From assembly GCA_964606085.1 (NCBI GenBank), contig CAZSFD010000134.1:1-8738 (forward strand): a DNA stretch of 8,738 nucleotides. The letters are read 5' to 3'. The DNA comes from CAIQJJ01 sp964606085 (GTDB lineage: Bacteria > Chloroflexota > Anaerolineae > Anaerolineales > UBA4823). The notes beneath the pieces are model-generated. The model was not told the origin of the DNA, did not search any database, and saw nothing but the letters and a program-made list of their open reading frames with translations. The position numbers and the translations under genes were made by a program. Shown piece by piece: positions 1 through 5,261 of the stretch. The first letter of the stretch is position 1. Every line of letters starts with the position of its first letter.

Positions 1-178
1 GGTCAACCGACTCGCCGTCCAGCTTTTCAAGCCATTCAATTGAGTTTCCTAGAAACAGCCTCCCGTTCGGGTGTTCATAATGTAACTGAACATCTGGGAC
101 ATTCTCATCAATCGGCAGTTCTTGTCCGTTATTGAGAGGAAATAAAAGCGGGGAAAGGACAGTTGGCTTGGTTTCCAT
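1..178 (-). CDS. Site-specific DNA methyltransferase, N-terminus (partial, runs off left edge)
   Basis: The first 59 codons of a gene that leaves the window on the left. The reading frame from the ATG at 178 is open to the edge. It contains NGRLFLGNSIEWLEKLDGES followed by V-D, which matches the start of N4-cytosine/N6-adenine DNA methylases of the (R)LxxGDxxxxLxxLPDxSVDLIxxDPPY type. The catalytic DPPY motif itself would lie just outside the window. It begins 31 nt after the carA stop on the same strand. No Shine-Dalgarno is visible, but a -10-like TATATT ends exactly 6 nt before the ATG, so a leaderless transcript independent of the arginine operon is likely. Whether it belongs to a restriction-modification system or is a solitary methylase cannot be seen. 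The family assignment rests on a short N-terminal segment and is moderately sure. Confidence 0.62.
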   Translation of the reverse strand, partial: METKPTVLSPLLFPLNNGQELPIDENVPDVQLHYEHPNGRLFLGNSIEWLEKLDGESVD

Positions 179-184
179 GTTATG

Positions 185-213
185 AATATAGCACAAAGGA
201 GCGCCGCTTTTAA
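185..213 (-). promoter_or_regulatory. Predicted promoter for the methyltransferase gene, leaderless
   Basis: On the minus strand a -35-like TTAAAA (208-213) is separated by exactly 17 bp from TATATT (185-190). The ATG at 178 lies 6 nt beyond the -10 box, so the predicted transcription start coincides with the start codon. The -35 box overlaps the carA stop codon. The prediction is by consensus matching only. Confidence 0.45.
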
Positions 214-1388
214 GCACCGTACAACGCGTTTCGCAATTTGCCAAAAAACTCCTCAAACACCGGGATGGCATCATGCGGCCCAGGCGCAGCTTCGGGGTGA
301 TACTGCACGCTCATCACCAGGCGGTCGCGCAGGCGCAGGCCCTCCAGCGAGTTGTCGTTCAGACTCAGGTGGGTCACTTCCACTTTGGCGGGATCGAGGC
401 TGTCGGCGGCGATGCAGTAGTTGTGGTTTTGAGCGGTGATTTGCACCTTGCCGGTACGTAAATCTTGCACGGGATGGTTGCCGGCGTGATGGCCGAATTT
501 CAGGCGCAGTTTCTTGCCGCCTGCCGCCATGCCGATCAACTGGTGGCCGAGGCAGATGCCCAGGATGGGGATTTCCGCATCGAGCAGGCCGCGCACCGCC
601 TCCACGGCGTAGGGCAGCCCTTCGGGGTCGCCGGGGCCGTTGGAGAGGAAGACGGCGTCGGGTTTCATCGCCAGCACTTCACTGGCCGGGGTATCCGCGG
701 GGACGACGGTGACGTTGGCTCCATAACTGGCGAGGTGGCGCAGGATGTTGCGTTTGATGCCGAAGTCGTAAGCGGTGATTCGAAATTCGTTGTTCGATAT
801 TCGACTACCGCTCGAATCACGAATATCGAATATCGAATATCGCGTATCCCCCCTTTCCACCCACTTACTCCCCGCATCCCCCTCCCACCGATACGCTTTC
901 TGGCATGATACTTCTTTGACCATGTCGAGCCCATCCAGGCCAGACCACTCGCGCGCCATTTGCAGCAGGGTTTCGGCAGGCGTGCCTCGCGTGGAGAGGG
1001 CGGCTTTTTGCGTGCCGCCGTCGCGCAGTCTGCGGGTGAGATAGCGCGTGTCCACGCCGCTGATGCCGGGAACGCCGTGCTGCGCCAGCCATGACGATAA
1101 ATCCTGCGCGGCGCGCCAGTTGGATACCGCCGGGCTGAGCGCCCGCACCACTGCCCCCGAAACCTGCGGGATGCTGGATTCATCATCTTCAGTGTTGATG
1201 CCCACGTTGCCGATGTGCGAGCAGGTGAACAGCACAGCCTGGCCGCGGTACGATGGGTCGGTGAGAATTTCCTGGTAGCCGGTCATCGAGGTGTTGAAAA
1301 CCAGCTCGAAAACCGTATCGGCGGCTGCGCCGAAGCCTTCGCCGTGCAGAACTGTGCCATCTTGGAGAACGAGGGTTGCTTGGGTCAT
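210..1388 (-). CDS. carA: Carbamoyl-phosphate synthase small (glutaminase) subunit
   Basis: A 392-residue CarA, which hydrolyses glutamine and channels ammonia to CarB for carbamoyl phosphate synthesis (arginine and pyrimidines). The N-terminal CPSase small-chain domain shows FNTSMTGYQEILTDPSYRGQ (31-50) and HIGNVGIN (58-65). The class I glutamine amidotransferase domain (about 205-385) has FLSNGPGDPE, the nucleophile Cys279 in GICLGHQ, and His364/Glu366 in QYHPE. Length is normal. Start: the ATG at 1388 (MTQATLVLQDG) is chosen because the 11 residues encoded upstream (from a GTG at 1421) come from a palindromic repeat. No Shine-Dalgarno precedes either start. Residues about 181-205, in the linker between the two domains, are encoded by an in-frame heptad palindrome (774-848) and replace the usual linker sequence. 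It is last in the argG-argH-carA order, 48 nt after argH. No carB follows in the window. Confidence 0.95.
   Translation of the reverse strand: MTQATLVLQDGTVLHGEGFGAAADTVFELVFNTSMTGYQEILTDPSYRGQAVLFTCSHIGNVGINTEDDESSIPQVSGAVVRALSPAVSNWRAAQDLSSWLAQHGVPGISGVDTRYLTRRLRDGGTQKAALSTRGTPAETLLQMAREWSGLDGLDMVKEVSCQKAYRWEGDAGSKWVERGDTRYSIFDIRDSSGSRISNNEFRITAYDFGIKRNILRHLASYGANVTVVPADTPASEVLAMKPDAVFLSNGPGDPEGLPYAVEAVRGLLDAEIPILGICLGHQLIGMAAGGKKLRLKFGHHAGNHPVQDLRTGKVQITAQNHNYCIAADSLDPAKVEVTHLSLNDNSLEGLRLRDRLVMSVQYHPEAAPGPHDAIPVFEEFFGKLRNALYGA
774..848. repeat. Heptad palindrome E1, inserted in frame in carA
   Basis: The minus strand reads as a run of about ten 7-nt words each starting with CG (CGATATT three times, CGTGATT, CGGTAGT, CGAATAT, CGAACAA, CGAATTT, CGAATCA). 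The two arms are inverted: GTGATTCGA at 775-783 pairs perfectly with TCGAATCAC at 812-820, and CGATATTCG pairs with CGAATATCG. It shares the word CGTGATT with the elements at 2841-2909 and 4196-4250. It is translated as part of CarA without disturbing the frame. Confidence 0.75.
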
Positions 1389-1395
1389 AAAAAAT

Positions 1396-1471
1396 TTAAC
1401 CACAAAGGACACAAAGGACACGAAGGAAGAAAGGCATTAACCTTTGAGTCCTTCGTGTCCTTTGTGGTTTA
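1396..1471. repeat. Nonamer palindrome E2 between argH and carA
   Basis: The left arm is AACCACAAAGGACAC followed by further 9-bp copies (CACAAAGGA, CACAAAGGA, CACGAAGGA). The right arm (1448-1470) is its near-perfect inverse, with one 9-mer fewer. The element encodes the last ten residues of ArgH and its TAA, and its other end lies 7 nt from the carA ATG. The arms could form a long hairpin in the polycistronic RNA. It has no trailing U-run, so it is not a standard terminator. It differs from the 7-bp CG-word elements elsewhere in the window. Confidence 0.75.
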
Positions 1472-2831
1472 AAAGTTCTTTTGCCTGTTGTAACTGAGCC
1501 TGCACCGCTTCGGGAGCCGTGCCGCCGATGGATTTACGCCGCGCCGCAGATTGGGCGGGATCGAACACCTGATGGACATCTGACCCGAAGGCGGGGTGGA
1601 GTGCCTGAAAATCGGCCACGCCCAGGGCATCCAGCGTCACGCCTTTCTCGGCGGCCAGGCGGACGGACTTTCCCGCCAGGCCGTGCGCTTCGCGGAATGG
1701 CACGCCGCGCTCGACAAGATAATCGGCCAGGTCAGTGGCAAGCATGGCGGCATCTATGCCAGCCTTCATGCGGGCGGGTTTGACCGTCAGCGTGCGCAGC
1801 GCCCCGGCCAGCACCGGCAGGATCGTTGTCAGCGTGTCGAAGGCAGCGAAAACGGGCGGTTTATCTTCCTGCAAGTCTTTGTCATAGGTGGAGGGCAGGC
1901 CCTTGAGCGTGGCGAGCATCCCGGTCAGCAGGCCGAGCAGCGTTCCGGCTTTGCCGCGCGTTAGCTCGAACAGGTCTGGATTTTTCTTCTGCGGCATGAG
2001 CGAGGAGCCGGTGGAGTAGGCATCTGAAAGCTCGATGAAGCCGAACTCCGGGGTGGTGAACAGCACCATCGCATCAGAAAGTTTGCTCAAATGTGTGCCG
2101 ATCAGCGCCGCGCAAAACAAAAATTCGGCGGCGAAATCGCGGTCGGAGACGGCATCCAGGCTGTTGGGCGAGGGGGCAGCGAAGCCGAGATCGGCCGCCA
2201 GTGCAACGCGGTCAATGGGGAAGGGGCAGCCCGCCAGCGCGCCCGAACCGAGCGGCATGATAGCGGCGCGCTGGGCCAGGTCGGCCAGGCGCGAGCGGTC
2301 GCGCTGCAAAGGCCAGAAGTGACTGAGCCACCAATGGCTGAGCAAAATCGGCTGGGCGCGTTGCAGGTGGGTGTAGCCGGGCATCAACAGTTCAAAATCT
2401 GTTTCCGCCCGCTCCACCAACGCGGTTTGCATTTCCCGAATAGCCGCATCCAACACTGGTAGATGATCCAGCACCCACAGGCGGAAATCGGTGGCCACCT
2501 GATCATTGCGGCTGCGCCCGGTGTGCAGCTTGCCCGCCGCCGGGCCGATGATCTCACCCAGGCGGCGCTCCACGGCGGTGTGGATGTCTTCGTCGTTGGG
2601 TTGAAATGCAAACGTACCGGCGGCAAATTCGTCGCCCACGGCCTTCAGCCCGGCACAAATCTGAGCGCATTCGTCAGCGGTCAGCACACCGGCGGTGGTA
2701 ATGGCCCTGGCCCAGGCCATGCTGCCGCGCACATCCTGCGCTGCCATGCGCCGGTCGAAGCCGATGGAGGCATTTAGCTCCCAGGCCAGGGAGTCAAGTT
2801 GGGTGGAAAAGCGTCCGCCCCAGAGGGTCAT
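1437..2831 (-). CDS. argH: Argininosuccinate lyase
   Basis: A 464-residue ArgH, which cleaves argininosuccinate to arginine and fumarate in the last step of arginine synthesis (cytoplasmic homotetramer). Fumarase/aspartase superfamily signatures are all present: HTGRSRNDQVATD (103-115), GYTHLQRAQP (152-161, with the conserved His155), SDRDFAAEF (229-237), and GSSLMPQKKNPD (275-286), the loop with the catalytic serine. The start is supported by GGAG (2838-2841) 6 nt before the ATG. Length is typical. The last ten residues (NHKGHEGLKG) look foreign and are encoded by the palindromic element at 1396-1471, so the native stop has probably been replaced. It is the middle gene of the operon, 79 nt after argG and 48 nt before carA. 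Identification is secure. Confidence 0.97.
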   Translation of the reverse strand: MTLWGGRFSTQLDSLAWELNASIGFDRRMAAQDVRGSMAWARAITTAGVLTADECAQICAGLKAVGDEFAAGTFAFQPNDEDIHTAVERRLGEIIGPAAGKLHTGRSRNDQVATDFRLWVLDHLPVLDAAIREMQTALVERAETDFELLMPGYTHLQRAQPILLSHWWLSHFWPLQRDRSRLADLAQRAAIMPLGSGALAGCPFPIDRVALAADLGFAAPSPNSLDAVSDRDFAAEFLFCAALIGTHLSKLSDAMVLFTTPEFGFIELSDAYSTGSSLMPQKKNPDLFELTRGKAGTLLGLLTGMLATLKGLPSTYDKDLQEDKPPVFAAFDTLTTILPVLAGALRTLTVKPARMKAGIDAAMLATDLADYLVERGVPFREAHGLAGKSVRLAAEKGVTLDALGVADFQALHPAFGSDVHQVFDPAQSAARRKSIGGTAPEAVQAQLQQAKELLNHKGHEGLKG

Positions 2832-2837
2832 GGTGAA

Positions 2838-2841
2838 CTCC
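2838..2841 (-). promoter_or_regulatory. argH ribosome binding site
   Basis: GGAG on the minus strand, 6 nt before the ATG at 2831. The spacing equals that of argG and of the large repeat-protein gene, which supports this start. Confidence 0.7.
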
Positions 2842-2909
2842 GTTACTCGATAATTTGCGATTCGATAATTCGGTCGTTCGAGTAACGAATTATCGAATCA
2901 CGTTTCTCG
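2841..2909. repeat. Heptad palindrome E3 in the argG-argH spacer
   Basis: This element fills almost the whole spacer between argG and argH. Two interleaved perfect inverted repeats are visible: GATTCGATAATTCG (2859-2872) with CGAATTATCGAATC (2886-2899), and GTTACTCGA (2842-2850) with TCGAGTAAC (2878-2886). The minus strand breaks into words of 7-8 nt starting with CG (CGAGAAA, CGTGATT, CGATAATT, CGTTACT, CGAATTAT, CGAGTAA). There is no U-run after the hairpin, so readthrough into argH is expected. Confidence 0.75.
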
Positions 2910-2910
2910 T

Positions 2911-4176
2911 TTAATCCCGCTTGAACCTTCCATAATCCGGCTTGGGCATGTTGAGGCCCGAAACGGGCAGATCGTTGAGGGCGCGCACCTTGAGCGGCAG
3001 GCCGTAGAGGCGAATAAAGCCATCGGCGTGGCTCTGGTCGTAGACATTTTCCTGGCCGAAGGTGGCGAAATCTTCGCGGTACAGGCTGAATTTGCTCTTG
3101 CGCCCGGCAGGGATGACATTGCCCTTGTAGAGCTTGAGGCGTACCAGCCCGGTGACGGGGCCTTGCGTGTTATCGAAAAAGGCATCCAGCGCTTCGCGCA
3201 GCGGCGAGAACCACATGCCGTTGTAGACCAGTTCGGCGTATTTGAGCGCCAGGGTATCTTTGTAGTGCATCGTGTCACGGTCGAGGACGAGCGATTCGAT
3301 CTGCTGATGTGCGGTGACCAGGATCGTACCGCCGGGCGTTTCATAGACGCCGTGCGACTTCATTCCCACCAGGCGGCCTTCCACCATATCCACGCGGCCA
3401 ATGCCGTGCTTGCCGCCCAACACGTTCAAATAGGCAATCAGGCTGGCCGGCGACATCTTCTCGCCGTTGACGGCTACGGGCGAACCCGAGTCGAACTCGA
3501 TTTCCACGTATTCAGGCTGGTCGGGGGCGTTCTCCGGCGAGGCGCTGATCTGGAACATGGCCTCCTCCGGTTCCTTCCAGGGGTCTTCGAGCGTGCCGCC
3601 TTCGTGCGAAAGATGCCACAGATTGCGGTCACGGCTGTAAATGGATTTGAGCGTGGCGGCCACCGGCACGTTGTGGGCCGCGGCATATTGGATGGCATCT
3701 TCACGCGAGCGAATCTTCCAGGCTTTTTCGCGCCAGGGAGCGATCACCTTCAGGCGTGGGTCGAGGGCGGTATAGGTCAGCTCGAAACGCACCTGATCGT
3801 TGCCTTTACCGGTCGCGCCGTGGGCCACGGCATCTGCGCCCACCTCGTGGGCCACTTCCACCTGATGCTTGGCGATCAATGGGCGGGCCACCGAGGTGCC
3901 GAGCAGGTATTTGCGCTCGTAAATCGCACCAGAGCGCAGCAGGGGGAAGAGATAGTCGCTGGCGAACTCCTCGCGCAAATCTTTCATCACCAGCTGGCTG
4001 GCCCCGCTGGCAAGGGCCTTTTCTTCCAGGCCGGTGTTTTCGTCGGCCTGGCCGATATCGGCGGTGAAACACACCACCTCGCAGCCATAATTTTCCTTCA
4101 GCCACGGCACGATGACGGATGTGTCGAGGCCGCCGGAATAAGCGAGAACGACTTTTTTGACGCTGGGTTGAGACAT
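2911..4176 (-). CDS. argG: Argininosuccinate synthase
   Basis: A 421-residue ArgG, which joins citrulline and aspartate with ATP to make argininosuccinate. The N-terminal nucleotide-binding domain carries the PP-loop LAYSGGLDTS (11-20). LLGTSVARP (91-99) and ATGKGNDQVRFE (121-132) are the other family signatures of the nucleotide and substrate sites. The C-terminus (VRALNDLPVSGLNMPKPDYG) is intact. Start: AGGAGG at 4183-4188 lies 6 nt before the ATG at 4176. An upstream in-frame ATG at 4227 would add 17 residues read from a palindromic repeat and is rejected. It is the first structural gene of argG-argH-carA. It is preceded by a leader with an arginine-rich peptide and an intrinsic terminator, which points to control by arginyl-tRNA supply. 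Confidence 0.97.
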   Translation of the reverse strand: MSQPSVKKVVLAYSGGLDTSVIVPWLKENYGCEVVCFTADIGQADENTGLEEKALASGASQLVMKDLREEFASDYLFPLLRSGAIYERKYLLGTSVARPLIAKHQVEVAHEVGADAVAHGATGKGNDQVRFELTYTALDPRLKVIAPWREKAWKIRSREDAIQYAAAHNVPVAATLKSIYSRDRNLWHLSHEGGTLEDPWKEPEEAMFQISASPENAPDQPEYVEIEFDSGSPVAVNGEKMSPASLIAYLNVLGGKHGIGRVDMVEGRLVGMKSHGVYETPGGTILVTAHQQIESLVLDRDTMHYKDTLALKYAELVYNGMWFSPLREALDAFFDNTQGPVTGLVRLKLYKGNVIPAGRKSKFSLYREDFATFGQENVYDQSHADGFIRLYGLPLKVRALNDLPVSGLNMPKPDYGRFKRD

Positions 4177-4182
4177 GGGGAA

Positions 4183-4188
4183 CCTCCT
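4183..4188 (-). promoter_or_regulatory. argG ribosome binding site, decides the start
   Basis: A perfect AGGAGG on the minus strand, 6 nt before the ATG at 4176. It excludes the longer frame that starts at 4227. Confidence 0.85.
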
Positions 4189-4195
4189 GGAATGA

Positions 4196-4250
4196 GTGAA
4201 ACGGGGTGCGTGAAACGTGGTACGCAATCACGCATCACGTTTCACCTGGC
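4196..4250. repeat. Heptad palindrome E4 between the argG attenuator and argG
   Basis: GTGAAACGTG (4210-4219) and CACGTTTCAC (4236-4245) form a perfect 10-bp inverted repeat with 16 nt between. A further GTGAAACG copy lies at 4196-4203. The minus strand splits into CG-led heptads (CGTGATG, CGTGATT, then CGTACCA, CGTTTCA, CGCACCC, CGTTTCA). The word CGTGATT is shared with the elements in carA and in the argG-argH spacer. The element sits downstream of the leader terminator and upstream of the argG ribosome binding site. Confidence 0.7.
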
Positions 4251-4261
4251 AATAGGGCAAC

Positions 4262-4286
4262 AAAAAGCCCTCCAGAGAAGGAGGGC
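4262..4286 (-). terminator. Intrinsic terminator of the argG leader (attenuator)
   Basis: On the minus strand GCCCTCC pairs perfectly with GGAGGGC across a 6-nt loop and is followed by five U residues. It stands about 85 nt upstream of argG, after the predicted promoter and the short arginine-rich reading frame. It therefore would stop transcription before the operon unless an alternative structure forms. Its 5' arm, extended as GGCCCTCCTT (4278-4287), can pair with AAGGTGGGTC (4326-4335) with one mismatch and one G-U pair. Confidence 0.8.
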
Positions 4287-4325
4287 CTGAAACTTAATCC
4301 AAGTTGAACGCAGTCACGCGCAAGC

Positions 4326-4335
4326 GACCCACCTT
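4326..4335 (-). promoter_or_regulatory. Predicted antiterminator strand of the arginine attenuator
   Basis: AAGGTGGGTC on the minus strand begins in the TAA stop of the leader peptide. It is complementary to GGCCCTCCTT (4278-4287), the 5' arm of the leader terminator: ten positions, eight Watson-Crick pairs, one T-G wobble, one mismatch. A ribosome finishing the leader peptide would cover it and let the terminator form. A ribosome stalled at the arginine codons upstream would leave it free. The structure is inferred by hand pairing. Confidence 0.6.
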
Positions 4336-4390
4336 ACCGGGGAATTGGCAGGCTACGACGAGCGCGACGGGAAAATGAAGCCTTGAACAT
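4334..4390 (-). CDS. Arginine-rich leader peptide of the argGH-carA operon
   Basis: An 18-residue reading frame, MFKASFSRRARRSLPIPR, with five arginines. Four sit in two adjacent pairs (codons CGT CGC and CGT CGT at 4364-4369 and 4355-4360), and the fifth (CGG) is just before the stop. It lies in the transcribed leader of argG. The predicted transcription start falls 3 nt before the ATG, so translation would be almost leaderless, which fits the absence of a Shine-Dalgarno. Downstream are an antiterminator candidate overlapping the stop codon and an intrinsic terminator. The layout is that of trp/his/leu-type attenuators, here with arginine codons matching the product of the operon. Expression of so short a frame cannot be proven from sequence; the positional fit is the main support. 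Confidence 0.72.
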   Translation of the reverse strand: MFKASFSRRARRSLPIPR

Positions 4391-4399
4391 AGTGGCGTG

Positions 4400-4428
4400 A
4401 GTTTATCATCCGTATAGACATCCGTCAA
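4400..4428 (-). promoter_or_regulatory. Predicted promoter of the argG-argH-carA operon
   Basis: Minus strand: -35 TTGACG (4423-4428), a spacer of exactly 17 bp, and -10 TAAACT (4400-4405). The start would be about 4393, next to the leader-peptide ATG at 4390. The -35 box lies in one arm of the palindrome at 4422-4444. Confidence 0.6.
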
Positions 4429-4444
4429 GAACAACGCTTGACGG
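4422..4444. promoter_or_regulatory. Palindrome between divergent argG and azlC, possible operator
   Basis: A perfect 8-bp inverted repeat, CCGTCAAG at 4422-4429 and CTTGACGG at 4437-4444, with a 7-bp centre. One arm contains the -35 of the arginine operon promoter. It stands between two divergent amino acid operons. It does not resemble the TGAAT/ATTCA-type ArgR box, so no regulator is proposed. Confidence 0.4.
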
Positions 4445-4484
4445 CGAGTTTTGTGCAGAAGCTACAAAGAAGGATGATGAAGGC

Positions 4485-4493
4485 TGGTATACT
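4485..4493 (+). promoter_or_regulatory. Predicted extended -10 promoter for azlCD
   Basis: TGGTATACT on the plus strand is a TGN-extended -10 (TATACT at 4488-4493). No good -35 is seen at 17 bp, which is common with extended -10 promoters. The predicted start is near 4500, at the beginning of the 21-bp inverted repeat that precedes azlC. Confidence 0.5.
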
Positions 4494-4499
4494 CGGAAT

Positions 4500-4549
4500 G
4501 GAGCGTGTAGCGTGTTCCGTGAAGGCAAACGGAACACGCTACACGCTCC
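4500..4549. repeat. Heptad palindrome E5 in the azlC 5' leader
   Basis: A perfect 21-bp inverted repeat (4500-4520 and 4529-4549) around an 8-nt loop. The words are again CG-led heptads (CGTGTAG, CGTGTTC on one side; CGGAACA, CGCTACA, CGCTCCA on the other). It ends 10 nt before the azlC ATG with no Shine-Dalgarno between, so a very stable hairpin would sit close to the start codon of the transcript. Confidence 0.8.
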
Positions 4550-4559
4550 ACGCGCCCTT

Positions 4560-5261
4560 ATGAAACAAACAGCCACTTTCTCTTATGTTCTCGCTGGCGT
4601 ACGCGCCTGCCTGCCCATCTTGCTGGGTGTGGCGCCCTTCGGCATGATCTATGGCGTGCTGGCTTTGCAAGCCGGGCTGAACCCGGCGGCGGCGCAGGGT
4701 ATGTCGTCGGTGTTGTTTGCCGGGTCGGCGCAGTTCGTTGCGGTGCAATTGTTTGCCGTAGGCGCGCCCGTCGGGGTGATCGTGCTGACCGCTTTTGTGG
4801 TCAATTTGCGTCACGCCCTGTACAGCGCTTCGGTGGCCCCCTATGTTCAGCACTTGCCGCGGCGCTGGAAGGTGTTGCTGGCTTACCTGCTGACCGATGA
4901 AGCCTATGCCGTGGCGATCACCCATTACACCCGGCTCGTCCCCGGTGCAAAAGATGAACGCGGCCACTGGTATTTCTTGGGCGGCGGCCTGGCGTTGTGG
5001 ACGACCTGGCAGCTTTCCACTGCCGTGGGGGTTTTCCTGGGGGCGCAGGTGCCAGCCAGTTGGTCGCTCGATTTCACCCTGGCGCTGACATTTATTGCCC
5101 TGGTCGTTCCGGCGCTCAAAGACCGTCCCAGCCTGGCAGCCGCACTTGCGGCAGGGGTGACGGCGCTGTTCGCCTATGGGTTGCCTTATAAATTGGGGTT
5201 AATTGCGGCCGCGGGTGTTGGCATTGCGGCCGGGGTGTGGGCGGAGAGGCAGTCCCAGTGA
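4560..5261 (+). CDS. azlC: AzlC family branched-chain amino acid exporter, large subunit
   Basis: A 233-residue polytopic membrane protein of the AzlC family (large subunit of LIV-E exporters such as YgaZ/BrnF), which with AzlD exports branched-chain amino acids, and in some relatives methionine. Family signatures: the N-terminal GVRACLPILLGVAPFGMIYG (13-32), FAGSAQF (53-59), VNLRHALYSAS (81-91) and LTDEAYAVA (111-119). About seven hydrophobic segments follow one another. Start: the ATG at 4560 (MKQTATFSY) is chosen; the in-frame ATG at 4512 would read the palindrome at 4500-4549. No Shine-Dalgarno is seen. Its TGA overlaps the azlD ATG (TGATG), so the two are coupled. It is divergent from the arginine operon. 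Substrate choice within the family is not resolvable here. Confidence 0.92.
   Translation: MKQTATFSYVLAGVRACLPILLGVAPFGMIYGVLALQAGLNPAAAQGMSSVLFAGSAQFVAVQLFAVGAPVGVIVLTAFVVNLRHALYSASVAPYVQHLPRRWKVLLAYLLTDEAYAVAITHYTRLVPGAKDERGHWYFLGGGLALWTTWQLSTAVGVFLGAQVPASWSLDFTLALTFIALVVPALKDRPSLAAALAAGVTALFAYGLPYKLGLIAAAGVGIAAGVWAERQSQ

Noticed and set aside
465..908. A 147-codon plus-strand frame opposite carA
   Set aside because: It lies wholly inside carA on the other strand, without a start signal or a known family.
1389..1421. Longer CarA start at a GTG (1421)
   Set aside because: The extra residues are read from the nonamer palindrome. CarA homology starts at MTQATLVLQDG.
1396..1471. Terminator between argH and carA
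   Set aside because: The hairpin arms are long, but no U-run follows on the minus strand, and the structure matches a repeat element.
4177..4227. Longer ArgG start at 4227
   Set aside because: The perfect AGGAGG at 4183-4188 marks the ATG at 4176, and the extension is palindrome-derived.
3028..4290. A 420-codon open frame on the plus strand opposite argG
   Set aside because: It is the mirror of a highly conserved gene in GC-rich codons. It has low-complexity shadow composition, no ribosome binding site and no recognisable motif.
4353..4421. Alternative 22-codon leader frame starting at 4421 on the minus strand
   Set aside because: Its start lies in the spacer of the predicted promoter, so it would not be transcribed. 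Its arginine codons are scattered, with no adjacent pairs.
4422..4444. ArgR operator
   Set aside because: The palindrome CCGTCAAG/CTTGACGG does not match the TGAAT/ATTCA half-sites of ArgR boxes.
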